64,000 nt of DNA from Demequina litoralis. Lineage in GTDB: Bacteria > Actinomycetota > Actinomycetes > Actinomycetales > Demequinaceae. A program made the position numbers and the translations under genes. The notes beneath the pieces are model-generated. The model saw nothing but the letters and a program-made list of their open reading frames with translations, did not search any database and was not told the DNA's origin. Shown here one piece after another: positions 31,930 to 39,850 of this stretch (position 1 is the first letter of the stretch; each line of letters starts with the position of its first letter). Location: NCBI RefSeq assembly GCF_030418455.1, contig NZ_JAUHPW010000009.1:62001-126000 (forward strand), in the 5' to 3' direction.

Positions 31930-32086
31930 ATTGCGCTCACCGGTCGAGCGCAGGGTGGGCGCGACGGCGCGCACGTGCTCCCCCGTCGCGAAGGACCGCG
32001 GCGCGCGGATCACCGTCAGGGTCACCGCGCGCAAGCCCGGCCTCCTGGCCACCAGCAGGACGAGCGCGGCGGTCCGCGGGCGCTGA
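31930..32086 (+). pseudogene. Remnant of a secreted repeat protein (C-terminal end of an Ig-like repeat)
   Basis: In one frame, the stretch up to the stop at 32086 reads RGARITVRVTARKPGLLATS and then RTSAAVRGR. This aligns with the repeat ends of the CAP-domain protein that starts 170 bases later (RGHNIRVKVIAKRSGYLTTA, RTSTVVS). There is no start, signal peptide or upstream domain, and the sequence before 31930 is unrelated. It is therefore probably a leftover of a duplicated or recombined neighbour. The remaining part of the 31827-32258 gap holds one copy of the ten-base word and the CAP gene's upstream region. Confidence 0.6.
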
Positions 32087-32258
32087 CCAGGCACGACGTT
32101 CCACCCCCTGAACGAGTGACATTGGCCACATCTGTGCGGGGGACATCTGTGGCATAGCCCACAAACCCCTGCACGGACTACCGGAATGCCGGAATCATGC
32201 CGATATCCCATCCGGAGACGGGCGCGTCCAGCCCCGGATCCCCGAACAGGAGGTCAGC

Positions 32259-33287
32259 ATGCGTCCGTCCGCCCTTGCGGTCCCGCACCCCCTCGCGCGC
32301 CGTGTGGCGCTCGCGCTGGTCGGTCTGCTGGTCGCGGCCCTCGCGCTGACCGGCGGCTCCGCGCACGCCGCCACCGACCCGGCGCAGCTCATCCTCAAGA
32401 AGACCAACGCCTATCGCGCGAACGAGGGGCTCAAGCCGCTCTCGCTGCAGGGCGGCATCGTGGACGTCTCGGAGACGTGGAGCAAGCGGATGCGCTCCAC
32501 CTCGAACCTCAGCCACAACCCGAGCTTCGCGTCCCAGATCCCCTCGACCGCCACGCGTGCCGCCGAGAACGTCGGCTACGCCTGCGGCTACGGCGGAGCG
32601 GCGGCGAACGCCTCCGCCGTCATGTCGGCATGGCTGAAGTCCGCGGGCCACGAGGCGAACATCAGCGGCAGCTACTCGGACATCGGCATCGGCGTCGCGT
32701 ACGACAAGTCGACCGACTGCGTGTGGGCCACCCAGAACTTCGCGCAGTACAGCAAGTTCAGCACCAAGCCGCGCCCCAAGATCGCCGGCACCAAGAAGGT
32801 GGGCTCGGTGCTCACCGCGAGGATCGGCTCGTGGAGCCCCTCGCCCAGCAGCGTCACGTACCGGTGGTTCCGCGACGGCAAGCGCATCGACGGCGCGACC
32901 GGCCGCAAGTACACCGTCACCAGGGCCGACCGCGGCCACAACATCCGCGTCAAGGTCATCGCGAAGCGCTCGGGATACCTCACGACAGCGAGGACCAGCA
33001 CGGTCGTGTCGATCCCCAAGGCCTTCACCTCGGCGCCGCGGCCCACCGTGTCCGGCACCGCGACGGTCGGCTCGCAGCTCACCGCGCAGGCGGGGTCGTG
33101 GAGCCCCACGCCCGACAGCGTCTCGTACCGGTGGTTCCGCGACGGCAACAAGATCGCCGACGCCGCCGGCCGCCGCTACACGGTGCGGAACGCCGACCGC
33201 GGGCACACCATCAAGGCCAGGGTCATCGCGAAGCGCTCCGGCTTCTTCACCACCACCCGCTGGAGCACGGGCATCTCCGTCTCCTGA
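32259..33287 (+). CDS. Secreted CAP-domain (SCP/PR-1) protein with two Ig-like repeats
   Basis: 342 residues. A signal peptide (about 1-37, cleavage after SAHA) is followed by a CAP domain (about 40-168). The domain starts with LILKKTNAYRANEGLKPLSL and holds the family His in LSHNPSF and the late AENVGYACG block. Two homologous repeats follow (about 172-256 and 259-342), each with SWSPxPxSVxYRWFRDG and an ADRGHxIxxxVIAKRSG end. The protein is probably exported to the wall or medium. The start is ATG 32259 with a perfect AGGAGG site. The 3' ends of the repeats match the remnant upstream. Confidence 0.87.
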   Translation: MRPSALAVPHPLARRVALALVGLLVAALALTGGSAHAATDPAQLILKKTNAYRANEGLKPLSLQGGIVDVSETWSKRMRSTSNLSHNPSFASQIPSTATRAAENVGYACGYGGAAANASAVMSAWLKSAGHEANISGSYSDIGIGVAYDKSTDCVWATQNFAQYSKFSTKPRPKIAGTKKVGSVLTARIGSWSPSPSSVTYRWFRDGKRIDGATGRKYTVTRADRGHNIRVKVIAKRSGYLTTARTSTVVSIPKAFTSAPRPTVSGTATVGSQLTAQAGSWSPTPDSVSYRWFRDGNKIADAAGRRYTVRNADRGHTIKARVIAKRSGFFTTTRWSTGISVS

Positions 33288-33439
33288 TGCCCTCCCCGCC
33301 CCCGGCCGCGGCGTGCGTGGCACCATGGAAGGACGCCGTACGCCAGGGCTGACCGTGACGTAGCGGTCGCGCGCCCGGGTCCCTCCCCGCGGAGGACCCC
33401 GTCGACGCGCGGCGGCCCGACCGGACAGGGAGGAGGCCG

Positions 33440-35299
33440 ATGGAGCGACGTGGCGGGCCCGGCTCACCCCGAGGCCTGCTCTCCTGGATCGCGACCACCG
33501 CCGTCGCGGGCGCGCTGCTGATCGTCGGCACAGCCCCCGCCGGAGCCGCGACGGTGCCCCCTACGCCCGAACCGACGGCCGTCGCCTCCCCCGACGCATC
33601 CGCGACGGTGGACGATGCGGAGGCCGCCCCCGCCGAGACGTCGCCCGCGCCGGTCGAGACGGGCGCGCCGGAGCCCGAACCCGAGCCCGCGCCTCCCGCC
33701 GAGTCCGAGGAGCCCGCGCCTCCCAGCAGGCCCGAGCAGCCCGCACCCGAGCGGACGGGCGGCGCAGACAAGCCCGCAGAGCCCTCGGAACCCTCCGGGC
33801 CCTCCGACGCGACGACGGACCCCGAGCCCGCGCCGACCGCTCCCACCACCCCGGCCGCCCCCGCCGAGGAGCCCGCGACCGGCGGAGGCACGTCCGGGAC
33901 GGCGACGCAGGCCCCGCCCGCACCCGAGCCGGAGCCGTACGACCCCGACGCCCCCGCATCGTCCGGCGTGCCGGCACCGGAGCCGCTCGGCCCCGTGAGG
34001 TTCGACGACGTCTCGGATGCTCTCGGCGATCCGACCTACTCGTCGTTCGCCGCCGCGATCGCATGGATGGGGCGCAGGGGCGTCGCCGAGGGCGTGCTGA
34101 CGGAGGCGGGCCGCGCGTACATGCCGGAGGCCACGGCGACGCGCGGCGAGTTCGCAGCGTTCCTCTACCGGCTCGCCGGCTCCCCGGCGAAGGTCGTGCC
34201 CAGGCGATCCCCCTTCGCCGATGCCGGACGCGGCGACACCGAGCACGCCGCCGAGATCGCGTGGCTGGCGGCGCAGGGCGTCGTCACCGGGAGGCTCGAG
34301 GGTGACGTGCGGATCTTCCGCCCCGACGACCCCCTCACGCGCGGCGCGATGACCCGCATGCTCTACCGCTTCGCGGGTTCGCCCCGCGTGAAGGACGGCG
34401 ATCTCGGGACGTACGTGGACGTCGCCCCCGGCTCCGAGATGGATGCCGCGGCGACCTGGCTCGCGGGCACGGTCGGCGAGCTCGGCCAGATCGGCGAGGA
34501 CGGGCTCGAACTGCTGCCCTCCGCGACGGTGTCGCGCGGCGCCGTCGCGGCGGTGCTGCGGCTCGCACACCGCTCGGACGTGCGCTTCACCCCGTGGAAG
34601 GCGCCGCTGCGGCTCGTCGACCCGACCGTGGTCCAGGTGGATGTCGAGGGCGCCCTCAACCTGCGCCGCGGCCCGTCGACCGACGCCGCGGTCGCGACGC
34701 AGCGCGAGGACGGCGCCGCGCTCGACACGACCGGCGCGGTCACCGCCGACGGCTGGGTCGAGGTGCGCGTGGGCGACCGGCTCCTGTGGGCCTCGCCGGA
34801 CTACCTCGCGGTGGACGGCTCCGGGGCGCCCGCGGGCGGCGGCTCCGCCGCCACCGGGGACGATGCGACGGGCACCACGGCCCCCGCGCTCGCCCGCGAC
34901 TTCGACAACGGCTTCATCCCGGCCGATGCGCTGTGCGGGCTGCCCTGGCGCGAGGACCTGCTGCTGGCGTGCGGCGCCGCCGACGACCTCGCCCGGCTCG
35001 ACGCGGCGTTCCACGACCTGTTCGGCCTGCACATCCCCGTCTCGAGCGCGTACCGCGACTACGCGGGCCAGCTGGCCGCGACCGCCCGCTACGGCGGGAT
35101 GGCGGCGGTGCCGGGCACGTCGAACCACGGATGGGGCGAGGCGACCGACCTGTCCGAGCCGGGGCTCCCCGGCGGCTACGACGGCGAGGCGTACGCGTGG
35201 CTCATCTCCGCGGCCCCCTCGTACGGGTGGACGCTGCCGGCGTGGGCGCGGCCCGACGGGTCCAAGCCGGAGCCGTGGCACCTCGAGCACGTCGGCTGA
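33440..35299 (+). CDS. Secreted SLH-SH3-VanY D-Ala-D-Ala carboxypeptidase
   Basis: 619 residues. In order: signal peptide (about 1-36, ending GAAT); a Pro/Glu/Ala/Ser-rich linker of about 140 residues; SLH repeats (about 185-370, with VRFDDVSDALGD, EATATRGEFAAFLYRLAGSP and DDPLTRGAMTRMLYRFAGSP). A bacterial SH3 domain (about 390-455) and a VanY-type peptidase (about 490-619) follow. The peptidase keeps its zinc motif SNHGWGEATD and the WHLEHV end. It would anchor to wall glycan and trim stem peptides. The start follows a GGGAGGAGG site. It contains three copies of the ten-base word, with two more just after the stop. Confidence 0.88.
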   Translation: MERRGGPGSPRGLLSWIATTAVAGALLIVGTAPAGAATVPPTPEPTAVASPDASATVDDAEAAPAETSPAPVETGAPEPEPEPAPPAESEEPAPPSRPEQPAPERTGGADKPAEPSEPSGPSDATTDPEPAPTAPTTPAAPAEEPATGGGTSGTATQAPPAPEPEPYDPDAPASSGVPAPEPLGPVRFDDVSDALGDPTYSSFAAAIAWMGRRGVAEGVLTEAGRAYMPEATATRGEFAAFLYRLAGSPAKVVPRRSPFADAGRGDTEHAAEIAWLAAQGVVTGRLEGDVRIFRPDDPLTRGAMTRMLYRFAGSPRVKDGDLGTYVDVAPGSEMDAAATWLAGTVGELGQIGEDGLELLPSATVSRGAVAAVLRLAHRSDVRFTPWKAPLRLVDPTVVQVDVEGALNLRRGPSTDAAVATQREDGAALDTTGAVTADGWVEVRVGDRLLWASPDYLAVDGSGAPAGGGSAATGDDATGTTAPALARDFDNGFIPADALCGLPWREDLLLACGAADDLARLDAAFHDLFGLHIPVSSAYRDYAGQLAATARYGGMAAVPGTSNHGWGEATDLSEPGLPGGYDGEAYAWLISAAPSYGWTLPAWARPDGSKPEPWHLEHVG

Positions 35300-35321
35300 G
35301 CCGCGCATCGTCCCGGCGCAC

Positions 35322-35340
35322 GGCACCCCGCCGGGGTGCC
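35322..35340. terminator. Hairpin between two convergent genes, flanked by the ten-base word
   Basis: GGCACCCC and GGGGTGCC pair perfectly (8 bp) around GCC. There is no T run, but the site lies between the VanY gene and the convergent transglutaminase gene. Exact copies of CGCATCGTCC lie on both sides (35304-35313 and 35344-35353). Confidence 0.6.
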
Positions 35341-35353
35341 CGCCGCATCGTCC

Positions 35354-36190
35354 CTAGTCGACCTGGGTGATGTGCACCTGGACGTCGAGGTCCGTGGTGC
35401 TGCCGGCCACCACGCCGGTGAGCGGCGGCACGTCCGTGTACTCGCGGGCGCGGGCGACGATGACGTGGTGGTCGCCCACCTCGCGGTCGTTGGTGGGATC
35501 GAAGCCGTACCAGTCGCCGGTCCACCACTCGACCCACGCGTGAGACTCCCCCGACACGGTCTCGCCGATCGCGGCATCGCGCTTGGGGTGGAGGTAGCCG
35601 GACACGTAGCGGGCCGGGATCCCGACCGTGCGCAGCGCGCCGATCGCGAGGTGCGCGAAGTCCTGGCACACACCGGAGCGAGCGTCCCACGCGTCGCGCG
35701 CGGGCGTGTGGACGGAGGTGGCGCCGGGCACGTACTTGATCTGGTCGTGCAGGTGGTCGCAGATCGCGCGCGCGGTGTCGTCCGGGCTCAGACGCGCGGC
35801 CGCGTCGCGGGCGAAGGCCTCGAGCTCCTCGGTGGGCTCGGTGGTGTCGCTCAGCCCCAGGTACTCGCTGAGGAGGTCCTGGAATCGGGGGCCGGTGAGG
35901 GTGTCCCACGCGACGCGCTCCTCGCGGGCGGGCACGCTCGTGACCTCGACGAGGCTCGAGCCCACCACCGACAGGTCCTCGTGGGGCTGCAGCACCTCGA
36001 AGACGACGACGTCGGCCTCCCAGTAGTCCCGGTACGAGGACCGCCACGTGACGGGCGCGATCTCGACCTTCGAGTCGAGGACGCGCTGGCGCGGCAGCCA
36101 GGCGGGCGTGAGGCGCGCCTCGTTGTACGAGGACACGATCGAGCCCTCGTACGCGAAGGTGGTGCGGTGCTCGATGCGGAGCGTGGTCAT
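35354..36190 (-). CDS. Transglutaminase-like cysteine peptidase/ligase
   Basis: 278 residues. It has an N-terminal beta-rich domain (bacterial transglutaminase-like N, starting MTTLRIEHRTTFAYEG). The catalytic core keeps Cys in SGVCQDFAHLAIGALR (about 165), His in GESHAWVEWW and Asp in WYGFDPTND. ATG 36190 overlaps the alpha-E gene stop as ATGA. It is the third gene of the ATP-grasp/alpha-E/transglutaminase operon, which is conserved in many bacteria and has been proposed to make or modify a peptide. The actual substrate is unknown. Confidence 0.88.
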   Translation of the reverse strand: MTTLRIEHRTTFAYEGSIVSSYNEARLTPAWLPRQRVLDSKVEIAPVTWRSSYRDYWEADVVVFEVLQPHEDLSVVGSSLVEVTSVPAREERVAWDTLTGPRFQDLLSEYLGLSDTTEPTEELEAFARDAAARLSPDDTARAICDHLHDQIKYVPGATSVHTPARDAWDARSGVCQDFAHLAIGALRTVGIPARYVSGYLHPKRDAAIGETVSGESHAWVEWWTGDWYGFDPTNDREVGDHHVIVARAREYTDVPPLTGVVAGSTTDLDVQVHITQVD

Positions 36191-37110
36191 AGGGCCTCCT
36201 GGCTCCACAGCACGGTCGACGCCGGCAGGAAGTAGCGATCGCGGATGAGGTCCGACGCCGCCCCGCACGCGCTCTGGACCTCGCGCATCTGGCCCGGCAG
36301 GTCGTCGAGCACGTCGCGCACGTCGCGGTACTCGAGGTTGGTGCGTGCACGGCCGAGCGCGAGGCGCGCACGGTCGGACAGCGCGCGGCTGTTCGAGGCG
36401 CCCTCGATGAGGCCGAGCGTGTCCTCCGCCTTCTGCAGGTTGTACGCGATCGAGCGCGGGAACAGGCGGTCGACCAGCAGGAACTCCGCCGCGCGCTCCT
36501 CGGTGACGAGCGCGCGCACCGTGCGCAGGTACGCCTCGTGCGCGGAGCACGAGCGCAGCAGCGTGGTCCAGTTGGGGCCCGTGGTGCCCTCGAAGTGGCG
36601 GGTCATGAGCAGGCGCGCGATCATGTCCGCGCGCTCGAGCGAGCGGCCCAGCTCCATGAAGTGCCAGGCGTCGTCGCGCGAGGTCGTGGCCGAGTGGAGG
36701 CCCCACACCACGGCGGCGCGCTCGCGCACCCACACGAAGTACTCGTGCGGCCGCGCCGAGGCGGTCCACCGCGGCAGCTGGTTGCGCGTGGTGTTGAGCG
36801 ACTCCCACACCTCGGTGCTGATGACCTCGCGCGCCCGGCGGGCGTTCTCGCGGGCGGCGCCGAGCGTCCACGCGATCGAGGACGAACGCTCCGCGTCGAA
36901 CGCGAGGGTCGCGAGCACGTCGCGGCGGCTCACGGGGGCCTCGTAGTCGCAGTTCATCACCGACAGCAGCGAGGCGTTGGCGCTGGGCTCGTCGACCCAC
37001 GGGTCCTCGAGCAGCACGTTGAGGTGCACGTCGAGGAGGCGGGCGGTGTTGTCGGCGCGCTCGACGTAGCGGCCGATCCAGAACAGGGACTCCGCGATGC
37101 GGCTCAGCAT
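36187..37110 (-). CDS. Alpha-E domain protein
   Basis: 307 residues, almost entirely alpha-helical. It begins MLSRIAESLFWIGRYVERAD, with the alpha-E hallmark of regularly placed Glu/Arg in FWIGRYxERAxNxAR. The biochemical role is unknown; it always travels with the circularly permuted ATP-grasp protein. The start overlaps the ATP-grasp gene by seven bases, and the end overlaps the transglutaminase gene as ATGA, so all three should be made together. Confidence 0.88.
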   Translation of the reverse strand: MLSRIAESLFWIGRYVERADNTARLLDVHLNVLLEDPWVDEPSANASLLSVMNCDYEAPVSRRDVLATLAFDAERSSSIAWTLGAARENARRAREVISTEVWESLNTTRNQLPRWTASARPHEYFVWVRERAAVVWGLHSATTSRDDAWHFMELGRSLERADMIARLLMTRHFEGTTGPNWTTLLRSCSAHEAYLRTVRALVTEERAAEFLLVDRLFPRSIAYNLQKAEDTLGLIEGASNSRALSDRARLALGRARTNLEYRDVRDVLDDLPGQMREVQSACGAASDLIRDRYFLPASTVLWSQEAL

Positions 37111-38699
37111 GTCGGCTCCCCCTGCTGCTGTTGCTGCTGCTGTTGCTGCTGCTGGCCGTGCTCGATGTCGTCGGGGTGCGCGGCCTGCGGCACGGCGCCG
37201 ATGCCCGACAGCTCGACCTTCGACTCCGGCGGCGGGGTCACCGGGCCGCGCTGGCGCACGCCGCCGAGCACCCAGGTGTCCTTCGAGCCGCCGCCCTGCG
37301 ACGAGTTGACGATGAGCTGGCCGCGGGCGAGGGCCACGCGGGTGAGGCCGCCGGGCAGGACCCAGACGTCGTCGCCGTCGTTGATGGCGAAGGGGCGCAG
37401 GTCGACGTGACGCGGCTCGAGGCCCTCGTCGGTGAGCGTCGGCACGGTGCTCAGCTGGATGACCGGCTGGCCGATCCAGCCGCGCGGGTCCTCGAGGATC
37501 TGGGCGCGCACCTGGGCGAGCTCCTCGCGCGAGGCCTTGGGACCGATGAGCACGCCCTTGCCGCCCGCGCCGTCGACGGGCTTGACCACGAGCTCGTCGA
37601 GGCGGTCAAGGACCTCCTCGCGCGCCTCAGGCTCGTCGAGCCGCCACGTGTCGACGTTGGGCAGGATCGGCTCCTCGCCCAGGTAGTAGCGGGTGAGGTC
37701 CGGCATGTACGTGTAGATGAGCTTGTCGTCCGCGACGCCGTTGCCGATCGCGTTGGCGATGGTGACGTTGCCCAGGCGGGCGGCGTGGACGATGCCCGGC
37801 GCGCCGAGCGCGGAGTCCGGACGGAACGCGACGGGGTCGAGGTAGTCGTCGTCGACGCGGCGGTAGATCACGTCGACGCGGCGGCGGCCGGCGGTGGTGC
37901 GCATGTAGACGCGGCCGTTGTGGGTCTCGAGGTCGCGGCCCTCGACCAGCTCGACGCCCATGGTGCGGGCGAGCAGCGAGTGCTCGTAGTACGCGCTGTT
38001 GAACACGCCGGGCGTGAGCACCACGATGGTCGGGTCGTCGATGTCGTTGGGCGCGCAACGGGTGAGCGCGGCGCGCAGGCGCTGCGAGTACTCGAGCACC
38101 GGGCGCACACCCATCGCACCGAACATGTCGGGGAACATCTGCGACATCGCGCGGCGGTTGGACAGCACGTAGCTCACGCCGGACGGGACGCGCACGTTGT
38201 CCTCGAGGACGCGCCAGATGCCGTGCTGGTCACGGACGAGGTCGATGCCCGACACGTGGACGCGCACGCCGTTGGCCGGGTCCACCCCAGCGGCCTCGCG
38301 GTAGAAGTACTGGGAGGTCGCGATGAGGCGGCGGGGGACGATGCCGTCGTTCACGCAGTGCTGCGAGCCGTAGACGTCCGCGAGGAAGGCCTCCAGGGTG
38401 CGCACGCGCTGCGCGACGCCGGGCGAGATGATGTCCCACTCCTCGGCTCCGACGACGCGCGGCACGATGTCGAGCGGGAACGGCCGCTCCTCGCCCGCGT
38501 GGTCGAAGGTCACGCCCTGCGCCAGGTACGTCGAGGCGAGCGCCTCCGCCCGCGAGTAGAGGTCCTCGCCGGACATGCGATCGATCTCGTGATAGACCCG
38601 GCGGTACGGGTCCCTCACGCGGCCCTCGAGGTCCATGGCCTCGTCCCACGCCTGAACCGGCTGGTATCCGGTCCACGGCGTCTGCTGGTCGGCGGTCAT
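37104..38699 (-). CDS. Circularly permuted ATP-grasp protein (type 2) with a polyglutamine tail
   Basis: 531 residues from ATG 38699. It contains the DUF404/DUF407-like order typical of permuted ATP-grasp enzymes (LEDNVRVPSGVSYVLSNRR, VVLTPGVFNSAYYEH, VVKPVDGAGGKGVLIGP, LIVNSSQGGGSKDTWV), so ATP-dependent amide or peptide ligation is likely from family knowledge. Unusually, the C-terminus carries 11 consecutive Gln codons (37122-37154, CAG with CAA interruptions) just before the stop. The tract lies next to, not in, the overlap with the alpha-E start. It is the first gene of the three-gene operon. Confidence 0.9.
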   Translation of the reverse strand: MTADQQTPWTGYQPVQAWDEAMDLEGRVRDPYRRVYHEIDRMSGEDLYSRAEALASTYLAQGVTFDHAGEERPFPLDIVPRVVGAEEWDIISPGVAQRVRTLEAFLADVYGSQHCVNDGIVPRRLIATSQYFYREAAGVDPANGVRVHVSGIDLVRDQHGIWRVLEDNVRVPSGVSYVLSNRRAMSQMFPDMFGAMGVRPVLEYSQRLRAALTRCAPNDIDDPTIVVLTPGVFNSAYYEHSLLARTMGVELVEGRDLETHNGRVYMRTTAGRRRVDVIYRRVDDDYLDPVAFRPDSALGAPGIVHAARLGNVTIANAIGNGVADDKLIYTYMPDLTRYYLGEEPILPNVDTWRLDEPEAREEVLDRLDELVVKPVDGAGGKGVLIGPKASREELAQVRAQILEDPRGWIGQPVIQLSTVPTLTDEGLEPRHVDLRPFAINDGDDVWVLPGGLTRVALARGQLIVNSSQGGGSKDTWVLGGVRQRGPVTPPPESKVELSGIGAVPQAAHPDDIEHGQQQQQQQQQQQGEPTC

Positions 38700-38803
38700 G
38701 CAGCAACGATAGCCACCCCATGTTTCGGAGCGGTCACGATCGCGTCTCCGGCGCGTCATGACGCCCCCTACCCGCGGGGCGTTCCCGCTGCTACGTTCCC
38801 CTC

Positions 38804-39370
38804 ATGGCATACCCGCGGAACCTGCTGGCCCCCGACGAGGACGTCGTCGTCGACAGCCACCCCCACTGGAAGGCGCTCGTGGGGCCGGTGCTCGTGTCCG
38901 TGCTCGCGATCGCGCTGGTGGCCTTCGTGCTGTGGTGGCTCGGCACGGTCGAGCTCGACGGCATCGCGGAGACGGTGCTCGCCGTCGTCGTGGGCGTGGT
39001 CGGGCTGGTGCTCATCGTGTGGCTCGCGATCGCGCCCTTCATCCGGTGGGCGACCACGCACTTCGTCATCACGGACCGCCGCGTGATCTACCGCACCGGC
39101 GTGCTCACCAAGAGCGGCATCGACATCCCCCTCGCGCGGGTCAACACGGTGCAGTTCCGCCACGGGCTCATCGACCGGATGTTCCGGACGGGCACGCTCA
39201 TCATCGAGTCGGCCTCGGACGACCCGCTGTCCTTCGACGACATCCCGAATGTCGAGAAGGTGCACGCGCTGCTCTACGACGAGGTCTTCGACGCGCTCGA
39301 GGGCGACGACGACCAGCCGCCGCGGTCGGCGCCGCCCGCTCCGCCCACGCCTCCCGCGCCCACGGCGTAG
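38804..39370 (+). CDS. Membrane protein with bacterial PH domain (YdbS/bPH2-like)
   Basis: 188 residues. Two membrane helices (about 27-48 and 56-84) are followed by a bPH2 domain (about 88-160) with ATTHFVITDRRVIYRTGVL and GLIDRMFRTGTLIIESAS, and then a Pro-rich tail. There is no ribosome site. A TACGTT -10-like hexamer (38792-38797) seven bases before the ATG suggests a leaderless mRNA. The function of the family is unknown. It is divergent from the ATP-grasp operon, with 104 bases between. Confidence 0.85.
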   Translation: MAYPRNLLAPDEDVVVDSHPHWKALVGPVLVSVLAIALVAFVLWWLGTVELDGIAETVLAVVVGVVGLVLIVWLAIAPFIRWATTHFVITDRRVIYRTGVLTKSGIDIPLARVNTVQFRHGLIDRMFRTGTLIIESASDDPLSFDDIPNVEKVHALLYDEVFDALEGDDDQPPRSAPPAPPTPPAPTA

Positions 39371-39412
39371 GGGGACCGGGGCCGCTCCCCCGCCGCCGCA
39401 TCGTCCCCACCC

Positions 39413-39462
39413 TTGTACCGCCGCAGATGCGGCGCTAGCGTCGCCTCCATGCCGCATCTGCG
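39413..39462 (+). promoter_or_regulatory. Leaderless promoter and 12-bp inverted repeat over the start of the molybdate regulator
   Basis: TTGTAC (39413-39418) and TAGCGT (39436-39441) are 17 bases apart, with the ATG at 39449 about seven bases later. The transcript should therefore begin at or next to the start codon. A perfect inverted repeat, CGCAGATGCGGC (39422-39433) and GCCGCATCTGCG (39451-39462), places one arm between the -35 and -10 elements and the other in codons 2-5. It is a good candidate operator for autoregulation. Confidence 0.6.
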
Positions 39463-39850
39463 AATCTCGGAGGCCGCCGCGCTCGTCGGCGTGAGCGACG
39501 ACACCATCCGCCGCTGGATCGACGCCGAGGGGATCTCCACGGTGCGCGACGGCGCCGGCCGGATCCTCGTCGACGGGGTCGACGTCGCCGGCTACGCCGC
39601 CCGCACGCAGGCTCCCGAGGACCCCACCGACGTGCGGCGGTCCGCGCGCAACCGCTTCACCGGGATCGTCACCCGGGTGGTCGCGGACAGCGTGATGGCG
39701 CAGGTGGACCTCCAGTGCGGCCCGCACCGCGTGGTGTCGCTCATGAGCGCCGAGGCGGCCCGCGAGCTCGCGCTCGAGCCGGGCTCCGTCGCGACCGCGG
39801 TGGTCAAGGCGACCACCGTCATCGTCGAGACGCCGGCCGGGTCGCGGTGA
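39449..39850 (+). CDS. Molybdate-responsive regulator: excisionase/MerR-like HTH plus TOBE (Mop) domain
   Basis: 133 residues. The N-terminal HTH (about 3-50, RISEAAALVGVSDDTIRRWI) and the C-terminal molybdopterin/molybdate-binding TOBE domain (about 68-130, starting NRFTGIVTRVVADSVMAQV) match the actinobacterial ModE-like arrangement. It would sense molybdate and regulate the modABC genes, which follow directly; its stop overlaps modA as GTGA. The start has no ribosome site and fits a leaderless mRNA. An inverted repeat over its start suggests it controls itself. Confidence 0.85.
   Translation: MPHLRISEAAALVGVSDDTIRRWIDAEGISTVRDGAGRILVDGVDVAGYAARTQAPEDPTDVRRSARNRFTGIVTRVVADSVMAQVDLQCGPHRVVSLMSAEAARELALEPGSVATAVVKATTVIVETPAGSR

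Noticed and set aside
31827-32100. T-box riboswitch before leuS
   Set aside because: No T-box consensus (TGGNACCGCG-type antiterminator bulge) and no specifier stem were seen in the upstream region.
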